A stretch of DNA of 60,459 bases from contig NZ_JANAVP010000006.1 in assembly GCF_024213665.1 (NCBI RefSeq), positions 1 through 60,459 of the forward strand. Direction: 5' to 3'. The notes under the pieces were generated by a model, which did no database searches, was not told the origin of the DNA, and worked only from the letters and a program-made list of their open reading frames with translations. Position numbers and translations under genes: made by a program. Below are positions 32,896 to 41,733 of this stretch, piece by piece. Numbering within the stretch: position 1 is the stretch's first letter; each line of letters begins with the position of its first letter. This DNA comes from Streptomyces sp. A3M-1-3 (GTDB lineage Bacteria > Actinomycetota > Actinomycetes > Streptomycetales > Streptomycetaceae).

Positions 32896-33357
32896 GTGCC
32901 CGTACGTGAAGCCGTCCCCGCCGAGGTGGCGGACATCCATGCCCTGATGCTCGAACACGCCGCGCACGAGGGCGCCGCCGACCAGATAGCGCTCACCGCG
33001 GACGGCCTCGCCGAGCATCTCTTCGGTGCGGAGCCCACCGTACGGGCGCTGGTCGCCGAGCCGCCGGGCGCGGCCGGCACCGTGGCCGGCGCGGCCCTGT
33101 GGCACCCGACGTTCTCCACCTGGGCCGGGCGCAGCGGCATCTGGCTCGAGGATCTCTACATCCGCCCCGGGTTCCGCCGGCACGGCCTGGGCCGCGCCCT
33201 GCTGGACGAGCTGCGTTCCCGCACCGGCGGGCGCGTGGAGTGGGATGTGATGCGGGGCAACGAGGACGCCGCGGCCTTCTACCGCAGCCTGGGCGCCTTC
33301 CCCGTCGACCAGTGGACGCGCTACCGCTGGCTGCCGGCTGTCCCGGTAGCGGGGTGA
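32896..33357 (+). CDS. GNAT-family N-acetyltransferase (153 aa)
   Basis: Small acetyltransferase with the GNAT acetyl-CoA loop in LYIRPGFRRHGLGRALLDEL (about residues 91-110) and the late motif NEDAAAFYRSLGAFPVDQWT. The pattern WLEDLYIRP...GRALL resembles diamine (polyamine) acetyltransferases of the SAT type, which would fit with the acetylpolyamine-amidohydrolase-like gene downstream; this is inference. GTG 32896 is preceded by AGAGAGG. Its stop overlaps the aminopeptidase start (GTGA). It is 133 bp from tetR and may share its promoter. Confidence 0.82.
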   Translation: MPVREAVPAEVADIHALMLEHAAHEGAADQIALTADGLAEHLFGAEPTVRALVAEPPGAAGTVAGAALWHPTFSTWAGRSGIWLEDLYIRPGFRRHGLGRALLDELRSRTGGRVEWDVMRGNEDAAAFYRSLGAFPVDQWTRYRWLPAVPVAG

Positions 33358-34553
33358 GCGCGGCTGTGAGGACGAACCGCGTATCGGAACTGGGTATCCG
33401 GATCGGCCTGTTGCCGAGCGGCCCCACCGCGTCCATCGTCGACGTGCCCGGTGTCGGCGTCGGCCACGCCACGGTGGTACGGGACGAGCCCGCGCCGCCG
33501 CACGGCCGCGGCATCGCGCGCACCGGCGTCACCGTCATCGACCCCGGCGGCAGCGTGCCGCGCGCGCCGATGCCGGCCGGCGCCGCGGTGCTCAACGGCG
33601 CCGGCGAGTGCACCGGCCTGCTGGCCGCCGCCGAGTGGGGCCTGCTGGAGACGCCGGTCTTCCTCACCTCCACCATGCAGTTGGGCCGGGTGTACGACGC
33701 GGCGTGCGAGCTGCTGATCGAGGAGGACGAGGGAATCGGCGACGACGTCGTCATCCCGGTCGTCGGGGAATGCGACGACTCCTTCCTCAACGACGCCCGG
33801 CGGATGCAGGTCTCCCGTGCGGACGTGGAGGCGGCGCTGCGTGCCGCCCGCGCCTCGGGCGCGGCCCCCGCGGCGGAGCGCGCCGCGCCGGAGGAGGGCG
33901 CCGTCGGGTCCGGCACCGGGATGAGCTGCCTCGGCTTCAAGGGCGGCATCGGCACGGCGTCCAGGGTTCTCCCGGACGGCTGCACGGTCGGGGTGCTGGC
34001 GATGACCAACTTCGGGGAGCGGGAGCGGCTGACGGTCGACGGGGTGCCCGTCGGGCGGCTGCTGCCGCCCGCGCCGCCGGAGCAGGAGCTGCCAGGACCG
34101 GCCGGATCGTGCATCGTCGTCATCGCGACGGACGGACTGCTCGACGCGGCGGGCTGCGAGCGTCTCGCCCGGCGGGCCGGTCTCGGCCTGGCCAGGACCG
34201 GATCGACCGCGCACCACGGCAGCGGTGAGATCTTCTTCGCCTTCGCGACCGGGCTGCGGACGGCACGCGGCCAGTCCCCGTCGCGCGCGCCGGTCTCCGG
34301 GCGTGCGCTCGACGCGTACTTCGCGGGCGCGGTGGAGGCCACGGAGGAAGCAGTGCTCAATTCCCTTTTCCGGGCGAGCACGCTGACCGGGCGGGACGGT
34401 CGCACGATGGAGGCGCTGCCGGTGGAGCCGGTGCTGGACCTGCTGCGGGCGGCCGGCCGCCCTGGCGTGACGCCGAGGCGGCGGCCGGTCTTGCAAAGCG
34501 GCCCCAATGCCACTGGATTGCCCGGCGAATTGCCCGCCTCCCGAGTGCCCTGA
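33354..34553 (+). CDS. P1-family (DmpA/S58) aminopeptidase
   Basis: A 399-residue N-terminal-nucleophile-type hydrolase of the DmpA/BapA family, which releases N-terminal D- or L-residues or beta-amino acids from short peptides and amides. The precursor is normally self-cleaved before a Ser/Thr nucleophile; the corresponding region is GTGMSCLGFKGGIGTASR (about residues 187-204). Other family segments are VPGVGVGHATVVRDEP, GGSVPRAPMPAGAAVLNGAG and VIPVVGECDDSFLNDARRMQ. No signal peptide, so it acts on imported substrates. It overlaps the acetyltransferase gene (GTGA) and lies directly before the importer operon, pointing to intracellular processing of what the importer brings in. Confidence 0.87.
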   Translation: MSAAVRTNRVSELGIRIGLLPSGPTASIVDVPGVGVGHATVVRDEPAPPHGRGIARTGVTVIDPGGSVPRAPMPAGAAVLNGAGECTGLLAAAEWGLLETPVFLTSTMQLGRVYDAACELLIEEDEGIGDDVVIPVVGECDDSFLNDARRMQVSRADVEAALRAARASGAAPAAERAAPEEGAVGSGTGMSCLGFKGGIGTASRVLPDGCTVGVLAMTNFGERERLTVDGVPVGRLLPPAPPEQELPGPAGSCIVVIATDGLLDAAGCERLARRAGLGLARTGSTAHHGSGEIFFAFATGLRTARGQSPSRAPVSGRALDAYFAGAVEATEEAVLNSLFRASTLTGRDGRTMEALPVEPVLDLLRAAGRPGVTPRRRPVLQSGPNATGLPGELPASRVP

Positions 34554-34582
34554 CCGACTCTTGCGACCCTGCAAACCGACCC

Positions 34583-34611
34583 TTGACTCGATCGATCGAT
34601 CGACCGAGACT
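34583..34611 (+). promoter_or_regulatory. Importer promoter with embedded TetR operator
   Basis: TTGACT (34583-34588) is a good -35, and GAGACT (34606-34611) a weak -10, with a 17-bp spacer. The spacer is filled by the perfect palindrome TCGATCGATCGATCGA (34588-34603), identical to the core of the operator at 31973-31994. Repressor bound here would exclude RNA polymerase. Confidence 0.7.
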
Positions 34612-34644
34612 GTGCACGCCGATCACTTGCCTCGGGAGGCCGAC

Positions 34645-36567
34645 TTGTCCGCTGCCACGCCCACCTCACCGGCCCCTGCTCCGGCGGCCCCCGATCCGTT
34701 CCCGCACAGGCGGCGCACCACCCGCCGGGCCGCAGCCCTGCTGCTGGGCTGCGCGCTGGCGCTCACCGGGTCGCTCACGGCCCAGAGCCCCGCGTTCGCC
34801 GACAGCTCCGCCACCTCCGGCAAGTCCGCCGGCCAGGGCAAGGACACCTTCACCGCCGGCATCCTGAAGGACCCCGACTCGCTGAACCCGTTCACCGGGA
34901 TCACCGCGGAGTCGTACGAGATGTGGCACGTCAGCTACGACCTGCTGATGGGCTGGAGCGAGAAGGACTTCTCCCCGGTGCCGGGCCTGGCCACCTCGTG
35001 GGAGGAGGCGGGGGACGGCAAGAGCTGGACGTACAAGATCCGCGAAGGCGTGAAGTGGAGCGACGGCAAGCCGCTGACCGCGCGCGACGCCGCCTACACC
35101 TTCAACCGGATCCTGGGCGGCGACTACGAGCAGTCCAACTACGGCAACTACACCGCCAACATCACCAAGGCGGAGGCCCCGGACGACACCACGCTGGTGC
35201 TGCACGTCAAGCGCAGCACACCGATCATGAAGCAGCTGTGGGTGCCGATTCTGCCCGAGCACATCTGGTCGGAGATCGACGCGAAGGAGGTCAAGTCGTT
35301 CAGCAACGAGCCGAAGGACGGCCCGGTCGTCAGCTCGGGCCCCTTCAAGCTGGTCGACCGCAAGAAGGGCCAGTTCATATCCTTCGAGGCCAACAAGGAC
35401 TACTGGGCCGGCGCCCCGAAGATCGACCGGCTGGTCTTCAAGGTCTACGACAACGCCGACGCCATGGCCCTGGCGCTCAAGCGCGGTGAGATCGACTACG
35501 CCTACGACCTGGAGAGCAGCGTCTTCAGCTCGCTGGAGGACGCCAAAGGCGTCAGCACGCGCTCCGCGACCTCCATCAACTTCGACCAGATCGCCTTCAA
35601 CAACGGCGCCGCGCTCGCCGACGGCACGCCGATCGGCGACGGCCACCCGGCGCTGCGCGACAAGCGCGTCCGCAAGGCGCTCTCCCTGGCCATCGACCGC
35701 GAGACGCTGGTCGAGCGGGTGCTCGGCGGCCACGGCAGCCCGGGCGACACGGTCATCCCGCCCATCTACGAGGAGCTGCACTACGCGCCGGGTGCCGACG
35801 CGCAGAAGTTCGACCTCGAAGCGGCCGGGCGGTTGCTCGACGAGGCCGGCTGGAAGATGGGCGCGGACGGCGTCCGCGCCAAGGGCGGCAAGAAGTTGGA
35901 GCTGCGGCTGCTCACCCGCCAGGAGTCCAAGCAGTCCAAGGACACCGGCGAGTTCGCCAAGAGCTGGTACGCGCGCATCGGCGTGCCGGTGACCATCAAG
36001 GTGGTCTCCGAGGACACACTCGTCGAGACCGTCGGCCAGGGCAACTTCGACATGATGGAGTGGGGCTGGGGCGTCGAGCCCGACCCCGACTACATGCTGT
36101 CCGTCTTCACCTGCGACAAGCGCAGCTACAAGGAAGACGGCACGGTCTACGCGGAGCTCTCCGACTCCTTCTACTGCAACCCCGAGTACGACCGGCTGTA
36201 CCAGCTGCAGGCCACCCAGACCGACACGGCCGAGCGCGCGGCGACCGTCAAGCAGATGCAGAAGCTGCTGTACGACGACGCCGCGTACGCCGTCACCTAC
36301 TACTACGACGACCTGTCGGCGTACCGCAGCGACCGGTGGACCGGCTTCACCCCCCAGCCCGCGCCGGACGGCCCGTACCTCTTCCAGATGGGCAGCTACT
36401 CCTACCGCAGCCTTCGCCCCGTGCCGGCGCAGGCGGCTGCCTCGTCCGGCGACAGCCCGACCGTGCTCTACCTCGGCGGCGGTCTCGCGGCCCTGCTCCT
36501 CCTCGGTGTCGGCGGCACGGTGATCGCCCGCCGCCGCGGCGCGAAGTCCGCGGACGAGCGGGAGTAG
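34645..36567 (+). CDS. Peptide/nickel-type ABC importer, substrate-binding protein (family 5)
   Basis: Extracellular binding protein for an oligopeptide-like ligand. It has a Sec signal (RRTTRRAAALLLGCALALTG, cleavage near AFA-DSS), the family-5 opening FTAGILKDPDSLNPFTGIT and WTYKIREGVKWSDGKPLTAR, and the core RVRKALSLAIDRETLVERVL. No lipobox is present; instead the C-terminus has a transmembrane helix (YLGGGLAALLLLGVGGTVIA) and a basic tail, so it is probably anchored through its C-terminus. I choose the TTG at 34645 (640 aa) because GGGAGG lies 7 nt upstream; a GTG at 34612 is possible. First gene of a five-gene importer operon. Confidence 0.88.
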   Translation: MSAATPTSPAPAPAAPDPFPHRRRTTRRAAALLLGCALALTGSLTAQSPAFADSSATSGKSAGQGKDTFTAGILKDPDSLNPFTGITAESYEMWHVSYDLLMGWSEKDFSPVPGLATSWEEAGDGKSWTYKIREGVKWSDGKPLTARDAAYTFNRILGGDYEQSNYGNYTANITKAEAPDDTTLVLHVKRSTPIMKQLWVPILPEHIWSEIDAKEVKSFSNEPKDGPVVSSGPFKLVDRKKGQFISFEANKDYWAGAPKIDRLVFKVYDNADAMALALKRGEIDYAYDLESSVFSSLEDAKGVSTRSATSINFDQIAFNNGAALADGTPIGDGHPALRDKRVRKALSLAIDRETLVERVLGGHGSPGDTVIPPIYEELHYAPGADAQKFDLEAAGRLLDEAGWKMGADGVRAKGGKKLELRLLTRQESKQSKDTGEFAKSWYARIGVPVTIKVVSEDTLVETVGQGNFDMMEWGWGVEPDPDYMLSVFTCDKRSYKEDGTVYAELSDSFYCNPEYDRLYQLQATQTDTAERAATVKQMQKLLYDDAAYAVTYYYDDLSAYRSDRWTGFTPQPAPDGPYLFQMGSYSYRSLRPVPAQAAASSGDSPTVLYLGGGLAALLLLGVGGTVIARRRGAKSADERE

Positions 36568-36574
36568 CCGGCCG

Positions 36575-37573
36575 ATGGGCACCCCGACCCTCGCGGCCGG
36601 TTCCCACCGGGTCCGGCCGCTGAGCGGCACCGGCCGCTACGTCCTGCGCAAGCTCACCTGGGCGGCCGGCACCGTCTTCTTCGTCCTGTGCTTCAACTTC
36701 GCCCTGTTCCGGCTGCTGCCGGGCGACCCGATCGGCCTGTACACGCGCGGCCGCAACATGCCGGCCGAACAGATCGCCGCCATGCGGGCCAAGCTCGACC
36801 AGCCGATCGGGCAGCAGTTCGTGGACTACCTCGCCAATCCGTTCTCCTCGGCAGTCCAGTCGGTGAGCCAGAACGCCCCGGTGTGGCAGGTGATCGGCGA
36901 GCGGGTGTGGCCCACCGTGCTGCTGGTCGGCACCAGCATCCTGCTGGCCTCCGTATTCGGCATCCGGATCGGCATCCGCGCCGGCTGGCAGCGCGGCAGC
37001 CGCTTCGACCGGATCTCCACCGGCTCCACCCTCGCCCTCTACGCCATGCCGGAGTTCTGGATCGGCATGGTACTCATGATCGCCCTGCCCATGTTCCCCA
37101 GCGCCGGGATCAACTCGGACGGCGTGGACCCCTCTTCGCCGGCCGGCTGGCTGGACACCCTCTGGCACATGACGCTCCCGGTGGCCTCGCTGACCCTGGT
37201 CTACCTCGCCGAGTACGCCGCCATCATGCGCGCCTCACTCGTGGACGAGCTGGGGCAGGACTACCTCACCCTGGCCCGCGCCACCGGACTGCGCGAGGCG
37301 CTGGTCCGCCGCAAGCACGCGGTGCCGAACGCGCTACTCCCCACCATGACGCTGATCTTCCTCAATTTCGGCTTCGTCATCGGTGGCGCGATCACCGTGG
37401 AGGCGGTGTTCTCCTGGCCCGGGCTCGGCCAGCTCAGTTACGACGCGCTGCGCGGCCCCGACATCCCGCTGCTTCAGGCGGTGTTCCTGCTCTTCTCCCT
37501 CTCAGTGATCGTCTTCACACTCCTTGCCGACCTGCTGTACGTCGTCCTCGATCCCCGGGTGAGTGACGCATGA
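36575..37573 (+). CDS. Peptide/nickel-type ABC importer permease, DppB-like
   Basis: A 332-residue inner-membrane permease, about six helices. The first helix is KLTWAAGTVFFVLCFNFALF, followed by the typical RLLPGDPIGLY loop. The cytoplasmic EAA coupling loop is RASLVDELGQDYLTLARATG (about residues 218-237), then LREALVRRKHAVPNALLP. It starts 7 bp after the binding-protein stop and overlaps the next permease by ATGA. It forms the channel heterodimer with the next gene product. Confidence 0.92.
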   Translation: MGTPTLAAGSHRVRPLSGTGRYVLRKLTWAAGTVFFVLCFNFALFRLLPGDPIGLYTRGRNMPAEQIAAMRAKLDQPIGQQFVDYLANPFSSAVQSVSQNAPVWQVIGERVWPTVLLVGTSILLASVFGIRIGIRAGWQRGSRFDRISTGSTLALYAMPEFWIGMVLMIALPMFPSAGINSDGVDPSSPAGWLDTLWHMTLPVASLTLVYLAEYAAIMRASLVDELGQDYLTLARATGLREALVRRKHAVPNALLPTMTLIFLNFGFVIGGAITVEAVFSWPGLGQLSYDALRGPDIPLLQAVFLLFSLSVIVFTLLADLLYVVLDPRVSDA

Positions 37574-38508
37574 CCACCGCTGAAGCCGAAACCGGGCCCG
37601 CGAAGCCTGCCCTCAGTCCGGCCGCGATCGCGCGGGCACGTCGCCGGGCGGCCGCCGCCCGCTTCTGGCGCGACTTCCGCAGCCACCGCGCGGGCCTTGG
37701 CGGGCTCGTACTGCTGGGCGTCTTCGTCCTGCTGGCCCTGTTCGCGCCGCTGCTCGCCGACCGGGACAGTCTCGACATCACCCGGGTGACGGCGCCCAGC
37801 CATCTGGCGCCCTCACTGCACTATCCGCTCGGCACTGACGAGAACGGCCGCTCGATCCTGACGCTCCTGCTGTACGGAACCCGGGTCTCGCTGACCGTCG
37901 GCCTCGCGGCCACAGCGATCTCGATGGCCATCGGCACCCTCGTCGGCATCATGGCCGGCTTCTACGGGGGCTGGGCGCGCAGCCTGCTCATGGGCGTGAC
38001 CGACTGGTTCCTCGTCCTTCCTTTCCTGCCGCTGGCAATCGTCCTGGCCACGCTCCTCGGAGCCTCGCTGACCAACATCATCGTGGTCATCGGCATCACC
38101 TCCTGGCCCGGCACCGCCCGTCTGGTCTGCGCGCAGACGCTGACCATCAGGGCACGTCCGTATCTGGAACGGGCTCGCGCGCTCGGCGCGGGCGGCCGGC
38201 ACCAGATGACGCGGCACGTGCTGCCGAACGCGATGCCGCTGGTCATCGCCAACACCGTGCTGACCGTGTCGATCGCGATCCTCTCCGAGACCACCCTGTC
38301 CTTCCTGGGGCTCGGGGACCCGACACAGGTGTCCTGGGGCTCGATCCTGGACCACGCCAACGAGTCCGGTGCGATGTCGCGCGGCGAGTGGTGGTTCGTA
38401 CTGCCCCCCGGCATCTGCGTGATCCTGGTCGTCCTCTCGTTCACGCTGATCGGGCGGACGCTGGAGACCGTGCTCAATCCCCGGCTGCGCGAAGGAGGCC
38501 GGCGATGA
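37570..38508 (+). CDS. Peptide/nickel-type ABC importer permease, DppC-like
   Basis: A 312-residue permease, partner of the DppB-like protein. The OppC-type N-terminal region is RFWRDFRSHRAGLGGLVLLG, then the loop YPLGTDENGRSILTLLLYGT (about residues 86-105). The EAA loop is RARPYLERARALGAGGRHQM, followed by TRHVLPNAMPLVIANTV. It ends STLSFLGLGDP-like (ETTLSFLGLGDPTQVSWGSI), a hallmark of the family. ATGA overlaps on both sides. Confidence 0.92.
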   Translation: MTTAEAETGPAKPALSPAAIARARRRAAAARFWRDFRSHRAGLGGLVLLGVFVLLALFAPLLADRDSLDITRVTAPSHLAPSLHYPLGTDENGRSILTLLLYGTRVSLTVGLAATAISMAIGTLVGIMAGFYGGWARSLLMGVTDWFLVLPFLPLAIVLATLLGASLTNIIVVIGITSWPGTARLVCAQTLTIRARPYLERARALGAGGRHQMTRHVLPNAMPLVIANTVLTVSIAILSETTLSFLGLGDPTQVSWGSILDHANESGAMSRGEWWFVLPPGICVILVVLSFTLIGRTLETVLNPRLREGGRR

Positions 38509-39494
38509 GCCTGCTGGAGCTCAAGGATCTGCACATCACCTACCGGTCGGCCGAGGGCCCGGTGCCCGCCGTGCGCGGCGTGAACCTCTCCGCCGATTCC
38601 GGCGAAGTGCTGGGCATCGCGGGGGAGTCCGGCTGCGGCAAGTCCACGCTCAGCCACGCCGTGCTGCGACTGCTGCCGAAGAGCACCGAGGTCACCGGCC
38701 GGATACTGCTGGACGGCGAGGACGTGCTCGGCATGAACTTCGGCCGGCTGCGCTCTGTGCGCTGGGCCGGGGCCTCGCTGGTCTTCCAGGGCGCCCAGCA
38801 CTCGCTCAACGCGGTACGCCGGATCGGCCGCCAGATCGCCGACCCCATCCAGCTGCACGAGCCCGCCGTCACCCGGCGCGAGGCCGACCGGCGGGCCGCC
38901 GAGCTGCTGGAGCAGGTAGGGCTGCCGGCCCGGCGGGCCGACGCCTATCCGCACCAGCTCTCCGGCGGCCAGCGGCAGCGTGTGATGATCGCGCTCGCCC
39001 TGTCCTGCCGGCCCCGTCTGATCATCGCCGACGAGCCGACCACCGCACTGGACGTGATGGTGCAGGCCCAGGTGCTGACGCTGCTTTCGGACCTGGTCCG
39101 CGACCTCGGTCTGGGGCTGGTGCTGATCAGCCACGATCTGTCGGTGCTGAGTTCGGTGTGCGACCGGGCTGCGGTGCTGTACGCCGGGCAGCTCGTCGAG
39201 AGCGGCCCGGCGAAGGACGTCTTCGACACGGCTCGGCACCCGTACAGCGCCGCGCTCGCCGGGGCCTTCCCGAGGATCGGCGACGAGCGGTTCCGCTTCG
39301 CGCCGCGCGGGCTGCCCGGCGATCCGCCGTTCCCCGGCGATCTGCCGGACGGGTGTGCGTTCCACCCACGCTGCCCGGTGGCTCTGCCGGAGTGCGCAAG
39401 CGCGCCGCCCCCGCTTGCGGTTGCCGGCGCCGGCCGGCTCTCCGCCTGCCTGCGCACGGGCGAGCCCGACCTGGACCTGAGAGGTGCACGATGA
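38505..39494 (+). CDS. Peptide/nickel-type ABC importer ATPase, DppD-like
   Basis: A 329-residue nucleotide-binding subunit. Walker A is GIAGESGCGKSTLSHA (about residues 38-53), the signature HQLSGGQRQRVMIALAL and Walker B RLIIADEPTTALD, with the switch His in VLISHDLSVL. The C-terminal oligopeptide-transporter extension carries the conserved Cys pattern GCAFHPRCPVALPEC found in DppD/OppD, where it can hold an iron-sulfur cluster. Overlaps both neighbours by ATGA. Confidence 0.93.
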   Translation: MSLLELKDLHITYRSAEGPVPAVRGVNLSADSGEVLGIAGESGCGKSTLSHAVLRLLPKSTEVTGRILLDGEDVLGMNFGRLRSVRWAGASLVFQGAQHSLNAVRRIGRQIADPIQLHEPAVTRREADRRAAELLEQVGLPARRADAYPHQLSGGQRQRVMIALALSCRPRLIIADEPTTALDVMVQAQVLTLLSDLVRDLGLGLVLISHDLSVLSSVCDRAAVLYAGQLVESGPAKDVFDTARHPYSAALAGAFPRIGDERFRFAPRGLPGDPPFPGDLPDGCAFHPRCPVALPECASAPPPLAVAGAGRLSACLRTGEPDLDLRGAR

Positions 39495-40510
39495 CCAGGC
39501 AGGAGAAGACAGCTGCCGGGCCGGCCGCGTCCAGGGCAGTCGAGGCCGAGGCCGCGCTCGCCGCGTACGGGGTGCACGTCCGGTTCGGCCGGGCTCGGGC
39601 CGTGGACGGTGTCGAACTGGCGCTCGGCATGGGCGAGATCGTCGCTCTGGTGGGCGAGTCCGGCTGCGGCAAGACGTCGCTGGCCCGCACCCTGCTGGGC
39701 CTGGTCCGGCCGGCCGAGGGCCGGGTGAGCGTGGCCGGGCGCCCGCTGTCGTACCGCAAGTCGGCGCTGCGCGCCTTCCGTCGGGATGTCCAGCTGGTGC
39801 TGCAGGACCCGAGCGGCTCGCTCAACCCCCGGCACACGGTGTACGACGCCGTCGCCGAGGGCCTGCGCATCCACCGCGTCGCCGGTGACGAGCGCGAGCG
39901 CGTCGCCGAGGCACTCGCGCGTGCCGGGCTGCGCCCACCCGAGCGGTTCTTCCTGCGCTACCCGCACGAGCTGTCCGGCGGCCAGCGCCAGCGCGTCGTC
40001 ATCGCCGGTGCGCTGGCGCTGGAGCCATCGGTGCTGGTCGCCGACGAGCCGGTGTCCTCGCTCGACGCCTCGGTACGCGGCGAGATCCTCGAGCTGCTGC
40101 TGAAACTGCGCCGGGAACTGGGCCTCTCGGTACTGGTGGTCACCCACGACCTCGGCCTCGCCTGGAACATCGCCGACCGGGTCGCGGTGATGTACCTGGG
40201 CCGGATCGTGGAGAGCGGCCCCGCCGCCGAGGTGCTCCTGCACCCCAAGCACCCCTACACCAAGGCATTGCTCTCCGTACTGCCGGACGTCTCGGACGGG
40301 GAGCCGACGGTGCTCACCGGCGAGGCCCCCGACCCGTCCCGTATCCCGGCCGGCTGCCGGTTCCGGCCGCGCTGCCCGGCGTACGCGTCGGGCGAGGCGA
40401 CGCGCGCCGGGGTCGCCGGCCGGTGCGAGAGCGCCGACCCCGCGGTGCTGCCGGCCGGCGGCGGGCACCTGAGCGCGTGCTTCCTGCCGGACACCGGCGG
40501 GACCTCATGA
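39491..40510 (+). CDS. Peptide/nickel-type ABC importer ATPase, DppF-like
   Basis: Second ATPase subunit (339 aa). Walker A ALVGESGCGKTSLART, signature HELSGGQRQRVVIAGAL, Walker B VLVADEPVSSLD and switch His VVTHDLGLAW. The C-terminal Cys motif is GCRFRPRCPAY. A short Ala-rich N-terminal stretch precedes the ABC core. It closes the importer and overlaps by ATGA a 26-codon frame that bridges to the deacetylase gene. Confidence 0.93.
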   Translation: MTRQEKTAAGPAASRAVEAEAALAAYGVHVRFGRARAVDGVELALGMGEIVALVGESGCGKTSLARTLLGLVRPAEGRVSVAGRPLSYRKSALRAFRRDVQLVLQDPSGSLNPRHTVYDAVAEGLRIHRVAGDERERVAEALARAGLRPPERFFLRYPHELSGGQRQRVVIAGALALEPSVLVADEPVSSLDASVRGEILELLLKLRRELGLSVLVVTHDLGLAWNIADRVAVMYLGRIVESGPAAEVLLHPKHPYTKALLSVLPDVSDGEPTVLTGEAPDPSRIPAGCRFRPRCPAYASGEATRAGVAGRCESADPAVLPAGGGHLSACFLPDTGGTS

Positions 40511-40587
40511 ACGACGTCGTCAGCCGGCGGGCCGAAGCGGACCCTCCGGCCCGGACGCCCGATCACCTCCTCAAGGAGACGCCGTGA
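40507..40587 (+). CDS. 26-codon bridging ORF between importer and deacetylase
   Basis: ATG 40507 overlaps the DppF-like stop (ATGA), and its TGA (40585-40587) overlaps the GTG of the deacetylase gene (GTGA). The peptide starts MNDVVSRRAEADPPARTPDH and ends LLKETP. It may be a translated linker keeping ribosomes running so that the deacetylase is coupled to the importer, rather than a functional peptide. The ribosome site for the next gene, AAGGAGA, is inside it. Translation is inferred only from the overlaps. Confidence 0.4.
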   Translation: MNDVVSRRAEADPPARTPDHLLKETP

Positions 40588-41651
40588 CCGCACCACTCAC
40601 AGCCGTCTGGTCGGACGACTGCATGGCGCACCACCCGACAGCCGAGATCTGGGTCGGCGTGCGCACCCCGGCCGCCGAGGTCCCGGAGCGGCAGCCAGTG
40701 ATCCTGGACGCCCTGCGGTCGGCCGGCGCCGAGTTCGTAGCAGCCGTACCGCACGGCGACGAGCTGCTGGCCGCCGTCCACGACCCGGGCCTGCTGGAGC
40801 AGTTGCGCGAGGTGTGGGAGCAGTGGGAGGAGGGCGGCTACCGGGAGGTCCCCGGCCAGGACCGGGTGGTGCCGTACGTCTTCCCGACCGCGGCGATGCT
40901 CGGCGGACTCCCCGCCCGCGTTCCGGCCGCCGCGCACGCCCGTGCCGGGCTGTGGTGCTACGACACGATGACGCTGGTCGGGCCCGGCACCTGGCGGGCC
41001 GCGCGCGCGGCGGTGGACGCGGCGCTCACCGCGGCCGACCTGGTCACGGGGGGCCGCACCCGGCTGGCGTACGCGCTCTGTCGGCCGCCCGGCCACCACG
41101 CCGCCCCGGCCGGCTACGGCGGCTCGTGCTACCTCAACAACGCAGCGGTGGCAGCCGAGGCGCTGCGCGCCGCCGGATACGCCAAGGTCGCGGTCCTCGA
41201 TATCGACGCCCACCACGGCAACGGAACCCAGTCGGTCTTCTGGGAGCGCCCGGACGTGTTCTACGGCTCGGTACATGTGGACCCGGGCGCCGGCTGGTTC
41301 CCGCACTACCTCGGCTTCGCCGACGAGACCGGCTCCGGCGACGGGGCCGGGGCCACGGCCAATGTGCCGCTGGCCCCGGGCAGCGGCGACGCGCACTGGT
41401 TCGCCGCTGTGCAGCGGCTCTGCGAGCGCGCCCGGGAGTTCGGCGCCGAGGCCCTGGTGGTGTCGCTGGGCGTGGACGCGGCGGCGGACGATCCGGAGAG
41501 CCCGCTGCGGGTGACCGCCTCCGGCTACCGGGAGACCGGACGGCTGCTCGGTGCGCTCGGCCTGCCCACGGTCGCGGTGCAGGAGGGCGGCTACCACCTG
41601 CCGACCCTCGGTTCACTCGTCGTTCAGACCCTCACCGGACTGCGCGGCTGA
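40584..41651 (+). CDS. Histone-deacetylase superfamily, acetylpolyamine-amidohydrolase-like
   Basis: A 355-residue zinc deacetylase of the arginase/HDAC fold. The catalytic His pair is in CRPPGHHAAPAGYGGSCYLN (about residues 170-189), zinc ligands Asp and His in AVLDIDAHHGNGTQS (about 202-216), and the last Asp ligand in VVSLGVDAAADDPE; the C-terminal VQEGGYHLPTLG supplies the Tyr. Length and insertions fit bacterial acetylpolyamine amidohydrolases, which remove acetyl groups from acetylputrescine and similar compounds. Coupled to the importer by two short overlaps, it probably deacetylates the imported compound. Confidence 0.87.
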   Translation: MTAPLTAVWSDDCMAHHPTAEIWVGVRTPAAEVPERQPVILDALRSAGAEFVAAVPHGDELLAAVHDPGLLEQLREVWEQWEEGGYREVPGQDRVVPYVFPTAAMLGGLPARVPAAAHARAGLWCYDTMTLVGPGTWRAARAAVDAALTAADLVTGGRTRLAYALCRPPGHHAAPAGYGGSCYLNNAAVAAEALRAAGYAKVAVLDIDAHHGNGTQSVFWERPDVFYGSVHVDPGAGWFPHYLGFADETGSGDGAGATANVPLAPGSGDAHWFAAVQRLCERAREFGAEALVVSLGVDAAADDPESPLRVTASGYRETGRLLGALGLPTVAVQEGGYHLPTLGSLVVQTLTGLRG

Positions 41652-41733
41652 CGCCCGGCCGGCCCCTGGCGGCGGATGATCCCGTAGCCGGCGCACCAAG
41701 CTCCCTTTCCCGCTACTGATGAGGATGCGCCGA

